NCBI RefSeq assembly: GCF_018785315.1 | Contig: NZ_WQPN01000008.1 | Span: forward strand, 1 to 64,000 | Origin: Clostridium sp. MCC353 | Lineage (GTDB): Bacteria > Bacillota > Clostridia > Lachnospirales > Lachnospiraceae | Direction: 5' to 3' | Length of the DNA: 64,000 nt | Part shown: positions 22,462 to 30,452 of the stretch, in pieces | Numbering within the stretch: position 1 is the stretch's first letter | How the letters are laid out: each line of letters opens with the position of its first letter | The notes under the pieces: generated by a model | Told to the model about the DNA's origin: nothing | Databases searched by the model: none | The model's input: only the letters and a program-made list of their open reading frames with translations | Position numbers and translations under genes: made by a program

Positions 22462-23949
22462 ATGGATATGATGGTGCAAGTCTTTCAAAATATATTCAAT
22501 CCGGGAAGCCTGTTTCTGATTCTGGCTGGCGTGGTGATTGGAAATATATTCGGATGTATTCCGGGGCTGAATACTCCGATTGCAATTGCTCTGTGTCTGC
22601 CCTTTACCATGGCGATGGATCAGGTTCCAACAGTCTGCCTTCTCATGGGCATTTATATGGGAGGCGTTTCCGGCGGTCTGGTTTCCGCAATTCTTCTTAA
22701 AATACCTGGGACGGCCGCGGCGGTGGCCACAACATTGGACGGCTATCCCATGACCCTGAACGGGCAGGGGACGGAAGCTCTGACTTTGGGGGCATTCGCA
22801 TCGTTTTTCGGAGGTATTTTCAGCAGTATTATGCTGCTTATGCTGGCTCCCCTTCTTTCGAAGCTGGCCATTGGGTTTGGTCCATGGGAGTATTTCGGGG
22901 CGACGATTCTGGCCCTCAGCATGGTCTGTGTATTGATCCAGGGGAAGATGGTGAAAGGGTTTATCACCCTGGGAATCGGGCTTTTGGCAAAATGCGTGGG
23001 CATGAGCCCAATCGACGGCATGGCGTACCGCTTCAGTTTCGGCAATGTGAATCTGGAAAATGGATTCAGCCTGATTGCCGTGATTATCGGAGTATTCGCT
23101 TTGCCGGAAATCATCAACAATGCGGGGAAATTAAGAGATACCCTGAGCGTTACAAAGATACGGAAAAAACTTTTCCACATGCTGCCGCCGAAAGACATCA
23201 AACGCCATTTTCCCAATTTTATGCGGTCGAGCGTGATTGGAACCGTGATTGGCATTCTGCCGGGACTTGGCGGCGGGCCTGCCGGGCTTATGGCCTATGC
23301 GGCGGCTAAAAAGTCGTCCAAAACGCCGGAAATGTTCGGAAAAGGCTGTGATGAAGGAATCGCCGCATCGGAAAGCGCCAACAATGCTACCACGGGAGGG
23401 GCTCTGATCCCCATGCTTTCCCTGTCCGTACCTGGAGATACGTCGACGGCAGTAATTATGGGGGCATTTGCCATTCAGGGAATCGTGGTCGGGCCAAACC
23501 TGAGCCTGACGCAGCCGGTTCTTTTCCGCTCCATCATCATGGCGGTTTTCGTGGCGAATATTTTCATGTTTTTGTATCAGGGATCAACCCTGCGCTTCAT
23601 GGCCCGGGTGATTGAGGTTCCTAAAATGTACCTGATGCCTTTGATCGTGACATTTTGTGTAACGGGAATCTTCTGCCTGAATGCCAATATTTTCGACCTG
23701 TATTATACGATCGGATTCATAATTCTGGGCTATGTGCTGGATAAAAATGATTATCCGGTGGCTCCGCTGATCATGGGAATGATTCTGGGCGGAACGGTGG
23801 AAGAAAACCTGAGACGGTCAATCAGCTATTACGGTTCCTTCCAGAACTGCCTTACCATAAAGTCGGTGGGAACATTGTTTTTTGCGATTGCGGTTATTAT
23901 TCCGGTGGTGTCCGGGATTATGAACGCGAAGAAGTCTTTTGCTAAGTGA
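22462..23949 (+). CDS. tctA: Tripartite tricarboxylate transporter large permease (TctA)
   Basis: This 495-residue polytopic protein matches TctA, with the N-terminal GNIFGCIPGLNTPIAIALCLPFT and GGVSGGLVSAILLKIPGTAAAVATTLDGYPM. The repeated central motif is GILPGLGGGPAGLMAYAAAKK with ESANNATTGGALIPMLSLSVPGD. It has about eleven helices. It completes the tctCBA operon and is followed by a terminator. Confidence 0.93.
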   Translation: MDMMVQVFQNIFNPGSLFLILAGVVIGNIFGCIPGLNTPIAIALCLPFTMAMDQVPTVCLLMGIYMGGVSGGLVSAILLKIPGTAAAVATTLDGYPMTLNGQGTEALTLGAFASFFGGIFSSIMLLMLAPLLSKLAIGFGPWEYFGATILALSMVCVLIQGKMVKGFITLGIGLLAKCVGMSPIDGMAYRFSFGNVNLENGFSLIAVIIGVFALPEIINNAGKLRDTLSVTKIRKKLFHMLPPKDIKRHFPNFMRSSVIGTVIGILPGLGGGPAGLMAYAAAKKSSKTPEMFGKGCDEGIAASESANNATTGGALIPMLSLSVPGDTSTAVIMGAFAIQGIVVGPNLSLTQPVLFRSIIMAVFVANIFMFLYQGSTLRFMARVIEVPKMYLMPLIVTFCVTGIFCLNANIFDLYYTIGFIILGYVLDKNDYPVAPLIMGMILGGTVEENLRRSISYYGSFQNCLTIKSVGTLFFAIAVIIPVVSGIMNAKKSFAK

Positions 23950-24027
23950 TCTGCGAGGGAAACGGTGGGAATCCGGACGCTGGTGAAGGATGGATGAGAA
24001 TCGAAATATTTTAGGATATAAAGATGT

Positions 24028-24062
24028 ATGGCGGAAGGATAATTACTTCCGCCATTTTCTTT
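24028..24062 (+). terminator. Intrinsic terminator after tctA
   Basis: ATGGCGGAAG (24028-24037) pairs perfectly with CTTCCGCCAT (24046-24055), then TTTCTTT. Confidence 0.85.
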
Positions 24063-24244
24063 CTGAAAAACTTCTGTTTTAATTCTGGCATAATCTTGTG
24101 GATATAACAACATATTCGTACTTATTTTAAAACTTTTTGTCTTTTACAAGATGCTGTTTGCAAGAGAGACAAGGAGTTTTTTTCAGTTCCTTTTGCCCCT
24201 GACATCAAGGAAATAGTTTACTATGACTGAGAAGGAAAATGTCA

Positions 24245-24302
24245 GAAAAAGAAGTTTATCCCCTACTTTATCCCCCGCTTTATTCCCCACATGTGATATA
24301 AT
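24245..24302 (+). promoter_or_regulatory. Extended -10 promoter with 12-bp direct repeats
   Basis: TG-A-TATAAT at 24294-24302 is an extended -10 box without a recognisable -35. Just upstream are three direct repeats of about 12 bp containing TTTATCCCC (24254-24288). The open frame at 24223-24522 across this region shows no coding character. Apart from this, 24063-24452 holds nothing I can support. Confidence 0.35.
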
Positions 24303-24452
24303 TAATAAGCCTTTAAAGAATTATTTGAACATGATACGAATTAAAGGGCATTGGAAAATTAGCCCCCCGCCCAGGGAATTGTCCGGGCTTTCGGTGCAGT
24401 GGCGGCCCTGGCGCATCTATGCAGTAATTACTAAGAAATGTGAGGTGGAATC

Positions 24453-24992
24453 ATGCAGTACACAACTACATATCATTCTCCGCTCGGCAGCCTTGTGCTG
24501 GCCGAAAAAAACGGCGCACTGACCGGGCTTTGGATGGAAGGACAGAAATATTTCCTCGGATCGGTGAAGGAGGAAATGGAGGAAAAGAACGATTCTGCAA
24601 TCTTTGATCAGGCCAAAGAGTGGCTTGACCGATATTTCAGAGGGGAAAAACCATCGGCTGCTGAACTTGCGCTGGCCCCTCACGGCAGTGAATTCCGTAA
24701 AGAGGTTTGGAAAATCCTCTGTGAAATTCCTTATGGTGATGTGACTACCTATGGAGAAATATCAAAAAAGATTGCTGCCAGACGTGGTTTGGAACGAATG
24801 TCCGCCCAAGCCGTAGGCGGCGCCGTATCGCATAATCCGATTTCCATTATCATCCCCTGCCACCGGGTAGTCGGTTCGGACGGAAGTTTGACCGGGTACG
24901 CAGGAGGTTTGGCAAAGAAAATTCAACTGCTTACAATAGAAGGCGTTGATATGAAAAAGCTGTTTGTGCCCGCAAAGGGAACAGCGCTTTGA
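24453..24992 (+). CDS. ogt: Methylated-DNA--protein-cysteine methyltransferase
   Basis: This 179-residue DNA repair protein takes alkyl groups from O6-alkylguanine onto its own cysteine. It has an N-terminal ribonuclease-like domain (YHSPLGSLVLAEKNGALTGLW) and the C-terminal active site IIPCHRVVGSDGSLTGYAGG with C136. A helix-turn-helix segment (GDVTTYGEISKKIA) precedes it. ATG 24453 follows GTGAGGTGG. A second, shorter MGMT-family gene begins 28 bp downstream. Confidence 0.92.
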   Translation: MQYTTTYHSPLGSLVLAEKNGALTGLWMEGQKYFLGSVKEEMEEKNDSAIFDQAKEWLDRYFRGEKPSAAELALAPHGSEFRKEVWKILCEIPYGDVTTYGEISKKIAARRGLERMSAQAVGGAVSHNPISIIIPCHRVVGSDGSLTGYAGGLAKKIQLLTIEGVDMKKLFVPAKGTAL

Positions 24993-25020
24993 CCGGGAAA
25001 AATGTGATACAGGAGGAAAC

Positions 25021-25383
25021 ATGGATCGGTACAGGATGTCAGGTGAGATTGACTCTGCTTTCGTCAACAGAGTATATGGAATCGTGGCGGAAATACCCAG
25101 AGGAAAAGTTGCGTCTTATGGGCAGATAGCGGAAAAAGCGGGAGATCCGCAGGCGGCGCGTGATGTTGGCTATATTATGAGCCAGGTTCCGCCGGGCAGT
25201 GCACTTCCCTGTCACAGAGTTGTGAACCGCACCGGAACGCTGGCGCCGGATTATGTGTTTGGCGGAAAGAAAAGACAGCGTGCAATGCTGGAAGCGGAAG
25301 GCATTACCTTCCTGCAGGATGGCCGGATTAATATGGAACGTCATCAGTGGGGGGAATATGAGCAGTTGATGTTACCGTTATAA
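25021..25383 (+). CDS. Single-domain MGMT-family protein
   Basis: This 120-residue protein has only the C-terminal MGMT domain, with GKVASYGQIAEKAG and the active-site motif LPCHRVVNRTG, in which C64 is present. Alkyltransferase-like proteins (ATLs) usually have Trp there, so this one could still transfer alkyl groups. It lacks the N-terminal domain of the full-length neighbour. AGGAGGAAAC precedes ATG 25021. The two genes form a short operon. Confidence 0.85.
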   Translation: MDRYRMSGEIDSAFVNRVYGIVAEIPRGKVASYGQIAEKAGDPQAARDVGYIMSQVPPGSALPCHRVVNRTGTLAPDYVFGGKKRQRAMLEAEGITFLQDGRINMERHQWGEYEQLMLPL

Positions 25384-25413
25384 GAGATAGAGTGTTTTGG
25401 GCATTATGGGGGG

Positions 25414-25490
25414 CAATAAGGGGATTTTACATTAAGGGTGAAGGCATTTTCGAAAATGCCTTCACCCTTAATGTTAAATCCCCCTTATTG
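25414..25490. repeat. 77-bp near-perfect palindrome
   Basis: Two arms of about 37-38 bp, differing by one indel and one mismatch, meet at the centre TTTTCGAAAA. The inner 40 bp (25431-25470) form a perfect palindrome. It lies 31 bp after the MGMT gene. The outer arm CTTATTG... continues directly into the tandem array at 25484. The core matches the element at the window start (1-40). As RNA it forms a very stable hairpin and may terminate transcription, though the T-run is poor. Confidence 0.85.
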
Positions 25491-25588
25491 TAAAATTCCT
25501 TATTGTAAAATTCCTTATTGTAAAATCCCTTATTGTAAAATCCCTTATTGTAAAATCCCTTATTGCAAAATCCCTTATTGTTAAATCC
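25484..25588. repeat. Seven 15-bp tandem repeats
   Basis: Seven head-to-tail units of CTTATTGTAAAATYC occupy 25484-25588, with changes only in the last two units and at one C/T position. The unit is the outer arm of the adjacent palindrome, so the array seems to have grown from it. An open minus-strand frame through the array (25427-25630) encodes a repeated NKGFY pattern with no ribosome site and is not a gene. Confidence 0.9.
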
Positions 25589-25734
25589 CCTATAAACAAC
25601 CATTTCAAAAATCAATCCCCACAAATTCAATCATATAATATCAATAAAATCTAAAACCTATCAAAAAATCATATTTAATCTCCTGATAATTATCAAAAAA
25701 CGAATGTTTTATGAATAAAGAATTATCGAACCCA

Positions 25735-25763
25735 TTGACAATACGAACGAAATAACGTAAAAT
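25735..25763 (+). promoter_or_regulatory. Strong promoter of the sulfatase-ula operon
   Basis: TTGACA (25735-25740), a 17-nt spacer and TAAAAT (25758-25763). The spacer ATACGAACGAAATAACG resembles that of the promoter at 19528. Further AAACG/TTCAT-like half-sites lie at 25700-25717 and 25781-25795. Confidence 0.75.
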
Positions 25764-25811
25764 ATATACAAATAGCTAATAAACGATCATAAAATAGAGA
25801 GGAAGAGGTTT

Positions 25812-27605
25812 ATGAGAGCGATAATGGTAATGTTTGATTCATTAAACCGGAGGTTGTTGGAGCCATACGGTTGTGATTGGACTCAGACGCCTAATTTTAA
25901 AAGGCTGGCAGAGAAGACAGCGGTATTTGACAATTTCTATGTGGGCAGCCTTCCGTGTATGCCGGCGAGGCGGGATATTCACACGGGGCGGTACAGTTTT
26001 TTACATAGGAGCTGGGGGCCGCTGGAGCCGTTTGATAATTCGATGCCCAGGATTTTGAAAGAAAATGGAATCTATACGCGGCTGATCAGCGATCATGGAC
26101 ATTATTGGGAAGATGGGGGATGCACTTATCACACCATGTATTCCAGTTGGGAATGTGTGAGGGGGCAGGAGGCTGATCCCTGGTCCTGGCGGACCGACGA
26201 GCCGGAGATTCCGAAACACGTGCCGACCATGAGAGAGTTCACTCATCCGGAATGGTGGCGGGATAACTGGTGCAACCGGGAAATCATACATAAAAAGAAC
26301 GAATGGCCTCAGAACCTGGTGTTTGACAAGGGGCTGGAATTTTTGGAGACCAACAAGGATCAGGACAACTGGTTTGTGCAGATCGAGACATTTGATCCCC
26401 ATGAACCATTTGATGTGCCCCAGGAATTTGCAGAACTTTATGAGGATGACTACAGCGGGGATCATTTCGACTGGCCGCCTTATGCGCCGGTCAGCGAGAG
26501 CAGGGATGCGGTGGAACACATCCGAAAACGGTATGCGGCTCTGCTTTCCATGTGCGACAGGAACCTGGGAAGAGTTCTGGATTTCTTGGATGAACATGAT
26601 ATGTGGAAAGATACCATGCTGATCGTCAATACGGATCACGGATTTATGCTGGGTGAGAAGGACTGGTGGGCCAAATCAGTGATGCCCTGCTATAACGAAC
26701 TGGCCAATACACCATTTTTTATGTGGGATCCCCGATTCCCGGTTCAGGGAGAGCGCAGGTCCGCATTGTGCCAGACCATCGACATTCCGGCGTCCCTGCT
26801 GGAATTCTTCCATGTTAAGCGGCCGGGGGAAATGATGGGAAAACCTCTTGCCAATGCGCTGAAAGAGGATGAGAAGGTCAGGGATTATGCCATTTTTGGT
26901 TTCCACGGATCATTTGTCAACATTACGGACGGTGAATATTTGTACATGAGGGCCTCGTCCTCCGTATCCAACCAGCCGTTGAATGAATATACGCTGATGC
27001 CAACTCACCAGCAGGGATTTTTCAGCCCTAAGGAGTTGAAAGAGATCGAAATCTGCGGGCCGCTGCCATTTACACGGGGATGCCAGGTGATGAAGATCAA
27101 AAACCAGAGCCGCCTGGCCAATGCCACATTCTGCAATTCATTCCAGTACGGCAACATGCTGTTTGACTTAAAAAATGATCCGGAACAGCTGAACCCCATC
27201 GATAATCCGGCTGTGGAAGCCCGGTTTGTCAATGCGTTAATCCTTAAACTACAGGAAAGCGATGCGCCAACAGAGCAGTTTGAACGGCTGGGAATTGATC
27301 CGGAAGCGGTTTATGACGAAGGGCGGATTTTAGAGGACAGAAAACAGGCGGTCACATTTGACAGTTTTGAAATAACGAAGAAATACAGCTGGTCGGATGA
27401 AGCGAAGAATATTTTTATCGGCATGCTGTCTCTGCTGGCGGAGAACCAGACGGATGAATACTTCAGTTCTATTGAAGAAGTGATGAAGGAAACAGGGGAC
27501 CAGAGGGTAGAACGGAAACATTTTGAGCGGATCGCTAAAAAGTTCTATTCAGACCAGGAGGGAAAGGTGTTCTATTTTCTGAATAAGCTTGCGAGGATCA
27601 GATAA
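25812..27605 (+). CDS. Cytosolic sulfatase with C-terminal extension
   Basis: This 597-residue sulfatase has the formylglycine signature CMPARRDIHTGR with C49, N-terminal MFDSLNRR with D9, and the metal motif NTDHGFMLGEKD. It lacks a signal peptide. It is a paralogue of the sulfatase at 8057. It carries an extra C-terminal region of roughly 90 residues (after EQFERLGIDPE) with helical, charged character that the first lacks. Its stop codon overlaps the start of the FGGY kinase (TAATG), so translation is probably coupled. The context with ulaG, ulaE and ulaF suggests a sulfated sugar acid as substrate. Confidence 0.87.
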   Translation: MRAIMVMFDSLNRRLLEPYGCDWTQTPNFKRLAEKTAVFDNFYVGSLPCMPARRDIHTGRYSFLHRSWGPLEPFDNSMPRILKENGIYTRLISDHGHYWEDGGCTYHTMYSSWECVRGQEADPWSWRTDEPEIPKHVPTMREFTHPEWWRDNWCNREIIHKKNEWPQNLVFDKGLEFLETNKDQDNWFVQIETFDPHEPFDVPQEFAELYEDDYSGDHFDWPPYAPVSESRDAVEHIRKRYAALLSMCDRNLGRVLDFLDEHDMWKDTMLIVNTDHGFMLGEKDWWAKSVMPCYNELANTPFFMWDPRFPVQGERRSALCQTIDIPASLLEFFHVKRPGEMMGKPLANALKEDEKVRDYAIFGFHGSFVNITDGEYLYMRASSSVSNQPLNEYTLMPTHQQGFFSPKELKEIEICGPLPFTRGCQVMKIKNQSRLANATFCNSFQYGNMLFDLKNDPEQLNPIDNPAVEARFVNALILKLQESDAPTEQFERLGIDPEAVYDEGRILEDRKQAVTFDSFEITKKYSWSDEAKNIFIGMLSLLAENQTDEYFSSIEEVMKETGDQRVERKHFERIAKKFYSDQEGKVFYFLNKLARIR

Positions 27606-29089
27606 TGGAGAAGGACAGGATATTGGTGGTGGATGTGGGGACATCCAGCCTGAGAGGGATTTTGTTCGACCGGAAGGGGAAATCGGTCTGGAAAGAACAG
27701 AGAGAATATGAACTGGAGGTATCGGGAGATGGAGCTGTGGAGATGGATCTCGGGGTCCTGGACGGCTGCCTCAGGAGCATTTTGGAACAGGCAGGAACAT
27801 GGCTCAGGGAGCAGGACGGGAAGCTGGCCTGTATCACGGTAACAGCCCAGCGGTCTTCCGTAATCCCGGTGGACCGGGACGGAAATTCGATTTCCAAAGC
27901 CATGATGTGGCAGGATACCAGGGCAGGAGAAATCTGCGGCAGGCTGGAAGGTGAAAAGAGCCGGATTTACCGGATCTGCGGCATGAGGCCGTCGCCGGTA
28001 TTTTCAGCCCCTAAGATTCAATATATCAGGGAACAGGATGAAGAACTTTACCGCAGGGCATTTAAGCTGACCGGGTTTCAGGAATATGTGCTCTGCCGTT
28101 TGAGCGGGCAGTTTGCCACGGATTTGTCCATCGCCAGCCGAACCTGCCTCTTCGATATCAGAAAATTGGAATGGTCGGATGAGCTTTTAAACCTGTTTCA
28201 TGTGGATGAAGAAAAGCTCTGCCGTCTGATCCCGGCCGGAAGCGCTGCCGGGGAGACAAGGGAAGAGATCACCCGGATGCTTCATTTGGAACGCCCGGTG
28301 CCGGTGTTGTCGGCAGGAGGGGATCAGCAGTGCGCGTCCCTGGGAATGGGATGCGTCGAGGACGGCAGGATAGCGGCTAATTCCGGCACCGGTTCCTACG
28401 TGATCGCGTTGTCGGATCAGCCTGTCGGTGATGAGGCCATGCAGGTGAACTGCAATCTGTCCGCAATCCCCGGAAAATGGATTGTGGAGGGTTCGGTACT
28501 CAGCGCGGGAAAGACGGTAAACTGGCTGAAACGGCTGCTCTTTGGCGGCGACGGCGGATTTAAAGAGATGACGGATGCCTGCCGGATGTCGCCTCCGGGA
28601 GCGAAAGGGCTGTTGTTCCTTCCTCTGCTGGCCGGAAAGGGGACGCCGGTGTGGAGGCCTGATATGAGAGGCATGATCCTGGGCCTGGGATTTGAACACA
28701 CAAAGGGCGATTTTGGCCGGGCGCTGTTGGAAGGGATCGCTTCTGAGATGAAGGAATGCATCCAGATCATTTCCGGTTTGACAGGTACTGAATATGGAAT
28801 GGTAAAAGTGGCCGGCGGCATGACCCGGAATGATTTGTATAACCAGATTCAGGCGGATATTTATGGAGTGCCGGTGATCCGGGCATTCGACAATGAGGCC
28901 ACAGGGCTTGGCGCCTGGATTTCGGCGGCCAGGGAAATGGGCTGGTACGCCTCTTATAAAGAAGCATATGAGACGGCCGCGGAAGGGACGGCGGAGAAAC
29001 GATACGATCCCGACCCGGATCATATAAGAATTTATGAAAACCTCTACGGCAGGCTGAGAGAAAAGGAAGCCGCTGTATATCACCAGTAA
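27605..29089 (+). CDS. FGGY-family carbohydrate kinase
   Basis: This 494-residue kinase has the ATPase phosphate-1 motif VVDVGTSSLRGILFD, an adenosine-region motif KVAGGMTRNDLYNQIQAD and the FGGY-like GGDQQCASLGMG. It resembles xylulokinase and L-xylulose/gluconate kinases. In the operon it lies between the sulfatase and ulaG. It probably phosphorylates the desulfated sugar before the lactonase or epimerase steps. The exact sugar is unknown. Confidence 0.87.
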   Translation: MEKDRILVVDVGTSSLRGILFDRKGKSVWKEQREYELEVSGDGAVEMDLGVLDGCLRSILEQAGTWLREQDGKLACITVTAQRSSVIPVDRDGNSISKAMMWQDTRAGEICGRLEGEKSRIYRICGMRPSPVFSAPKIQYIREQDEELYRRAFKLTGFQEYVLCRLSGQFATDLSIASRTCLFDIRKLEWSDELLNLFHVDEEKLCRLIPAGSAAGETREEITRMLHLERPVPVLSAGGDQQCASLGMGCVEDGRIAANSGTGSYVIALSDQPVGDEAMQVNCNLSAIPGKWIVEGSVLSAGKTVNWLKRLLFGGDGGFKEMTDACRMSPPGAKGLLFLPLLAGKGTPVWRPDMRGMILGLGFEHTKGDFGRALLEGIASEMKECIQIISGLTGTEYGMVKVAGGMTRNDLYNQIQADIYGVPVIRAFDNEATGLGAWISAAREMGWYASYKEAYETAAEGTAEKRYDPDPDHIRIYENLYGRLREKEAAVYHQ

Positions 29090-29104
29090 AAGGAGAACAA
29101 GATT

Positions 29105-30169
29105 ATGTCAAAAGTAGATGAGATCACAAGAGAATCATGGATTATGAGTACATTTCCCGAGTGGGGAACCTGGTTAAATGAAGAGATTGAAGAGGAAGAG
29201 GTAAAACCGGGCACTGTGGCCATGTGGTGGCTTGGCTGTACCGGGCTTTGGGTTAAGACCCCGGGAGACTGCAATATCAGCATTGATTTCTGGTGCGGAA
29301 AGGGCAAACAGACCAAAAAAGTCAAAGACATGGCGGCAGGGCATCAGATGGCAAATATGTGCGGATGCAGAAAACTCCAGCCCAATCTGAGGGCGTCTGT
29401 GTTCGTGATGGACCCATTTGCCGTGAAAAAGGTGGATGCGGTGCTGGCGACCCATTATCACCAGGATCATATGGACCCCAACTATGCGGCCGCAGTCCTT
29501 AACAATGTGGAAGAAAAGGTTCCATTTATCGGCCCTAAGAAATCGGTGGAAACCTGGGTGAAATGGGGAGTTCCCGAGGACCGCTGCGTGACGGTGAAGC
29601 CGGGCGACACCATTAAGATCAAAGATTTGGAGATCGTGGTTTTGGATTCTTTTGACAGAACCTGCCTTGTGACCACAGACGGGTATCAGGATATCAGGCA
29701 TACCTGCCCGGATGATATGGATGAAAAAGCGGTCAATTACCTGATTAAAACCCCGGGCGGCAACATTTATCACAGCGGCGACAGCCATTATTCCATCTAT
29801 TTTGCGAAACACGGTAAAGATTATGATATCGATGTAGCTCTAGGGTCTTACGGTGAGAATCCGGTGGGCCTGGCGGATAAGATGACTTCCGTGGACATTT
29901 TGAGAATGGCGGAAGCTTTGAGATGTAAGGTTGTGATCCCGGTTCATTATGATGTGTGGACCAATTTCATGGCTGATTTAAATGAAATCAAGGTGCTCTA
30001 CGACATGAAAAAAGACCGCCTGGACTATAAATTCCATCCATTTTTCTGGGAAGTGGGCGGAAAATATGTTTACCCGACAGATAAGGATAAAATGGCGTAT
30101 CATCACGACAGGGGCTTCCATGACTGTTTTGAGCATGAGCCAAATACTCCTTTCCGTTCTATTTTATAA
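29105..30169 (+). CDS. ulaG: L-ascorbate-6-phosphate lactonase UlaG
   Basis: This 354-residue metallo-beta-lactamase-fold enzyme matches E. coli UlaG from recollection in length and along most of its sequence: the start (SKVxxITRESW), STFPEWGxWLNEEIE, MWWLGCTG and the end region. The metal motif is HYHQDH (residues 117-122), with HSGDSHYS further on. It hydrolyses L-ascorbate-6-phosphate to 3-keto-L-gulonate-6-phosphate. A PTS of ascorbate type is encoded 20 kb upstream, but UlaD, the next enzyme, is not in the window. A related sugar lactone is possible here. Confidence 0.92.
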   Translation: MSKVDEITRESWIMSTFPEWGTWLNEEIEEEEVKPGTVAMWWLGCTGLWVKTPGDCNISIDFWCGKGKQTKKVKDMAAGHQMANMCGCRKLQPNLRASVFVMDPFAVKKVDAVLATHYHQDHMDPNYAAAVLNNVEEKVPFIGPKKSVETWVKWGVPEDRCVTVKPGDTIKIKDLEIVVLDSFDRTCLVTTDGYQDIRHTCPDDMDEKAVNYLIKTPGGNIYHSGDSHYSIYFAKHGKDYDIDVALGSYGENPVGLADKMTSVDILRMAEALRCKVVIPVHYDVWTNFMADLNEIKVLYDMKKDRLDYKFHPFFWEVGGKYVYPTDKDKMAYHHDRGFHDCFEHEPNTPFRSIL

Positions 30170-30176
30170 AATGTCT

Positions 30177-30243
30177 GCGGAGCGCAATATTTTGCGGAGC
30201 GTAATATTTTGCGGAGCGCAATATTTTGCGGAGCGTAATATTT
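30177..30243. repeat. Four 17-bp tandem repeats after ulaG
   Basis: Units GCGGAGCGCAATATTTT and GCGGAGCGTAATATTTT alternate at 30177, 30194, 30211 and 30228; the last is slightly truncated. A related single segment occurs at 1399-1420. The array is the start of a 280-bp non-coding element that ends at the next gene's ribosome site. Confidence 0.88.
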
Positions 30244-30324
30244 GCATAACGCAATATTTGCGAAACAGTTCAGATAGGTCTGCGCATTTACTGCGCTGAC
30301 CGTACGAAAACATTGCGGTTGCAG

Positions 30325-30397
30325 GCATCCAGCCCCTCGCCGTAGGCGACTTTAATGGGCTGGATGCGTAACAGTTCAGACTTGTCTGAACTGTTAC
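30325..30397. repeat. Two adjacent perfect hairpins
   Basis: GCATCCAGCCC (30325-30335) pairs with GGGCTGGATGC (30357-30367). Directly after it, GTAACAGTTCAGA (30368-30380) pairs with TCTGAACTGTTAC (30385-30397) around a 4-nt loop. Another AACAGTTCAGA copy lies near 30265. Neither hairpin has a T-run, so they are more likely mRNA-stabilising or processing structures, or part of a dispersed repeat. Confidence 0.8.
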
Positions 30398-30426
30398 ATA
30401 TTTACAAAGCGCAAATGCTGCATCAA

Positions 30427-30447
30427 AAAACGTTCCGGCATGGAGGA
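30427..30447 (+). promoter_or_regulatory. Second copy of the ribosome-binding cassette
   Basis: This segment matches 1421-1441 at 20 of 21 positions and provides GGAGG 7-10 nt before ATG 30453. Two unrelated genes thus share the same initiation region. Confidence 0.5.
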
Positions 30448-30452
30448 TCATT

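Noticed and set aside
24223-24522. 99-codon plus-strand frame before ogt
   Set aside because: It overlaps the ogt start, runs through the probable promoter and has a low-complexity, proline-rich composition without family resemblance.
25484-25588. CRISPR array
   Set aside because: The repeats are 15 bp and directly adjacent, with no spacers and no cas genes in the window.
25427-25630. Minus-strand frame with repeated NKGFY units
   Set aside because: It is only the translation of the 15-bp tandem repeats and part of the palindrome; there is no ribosome site.
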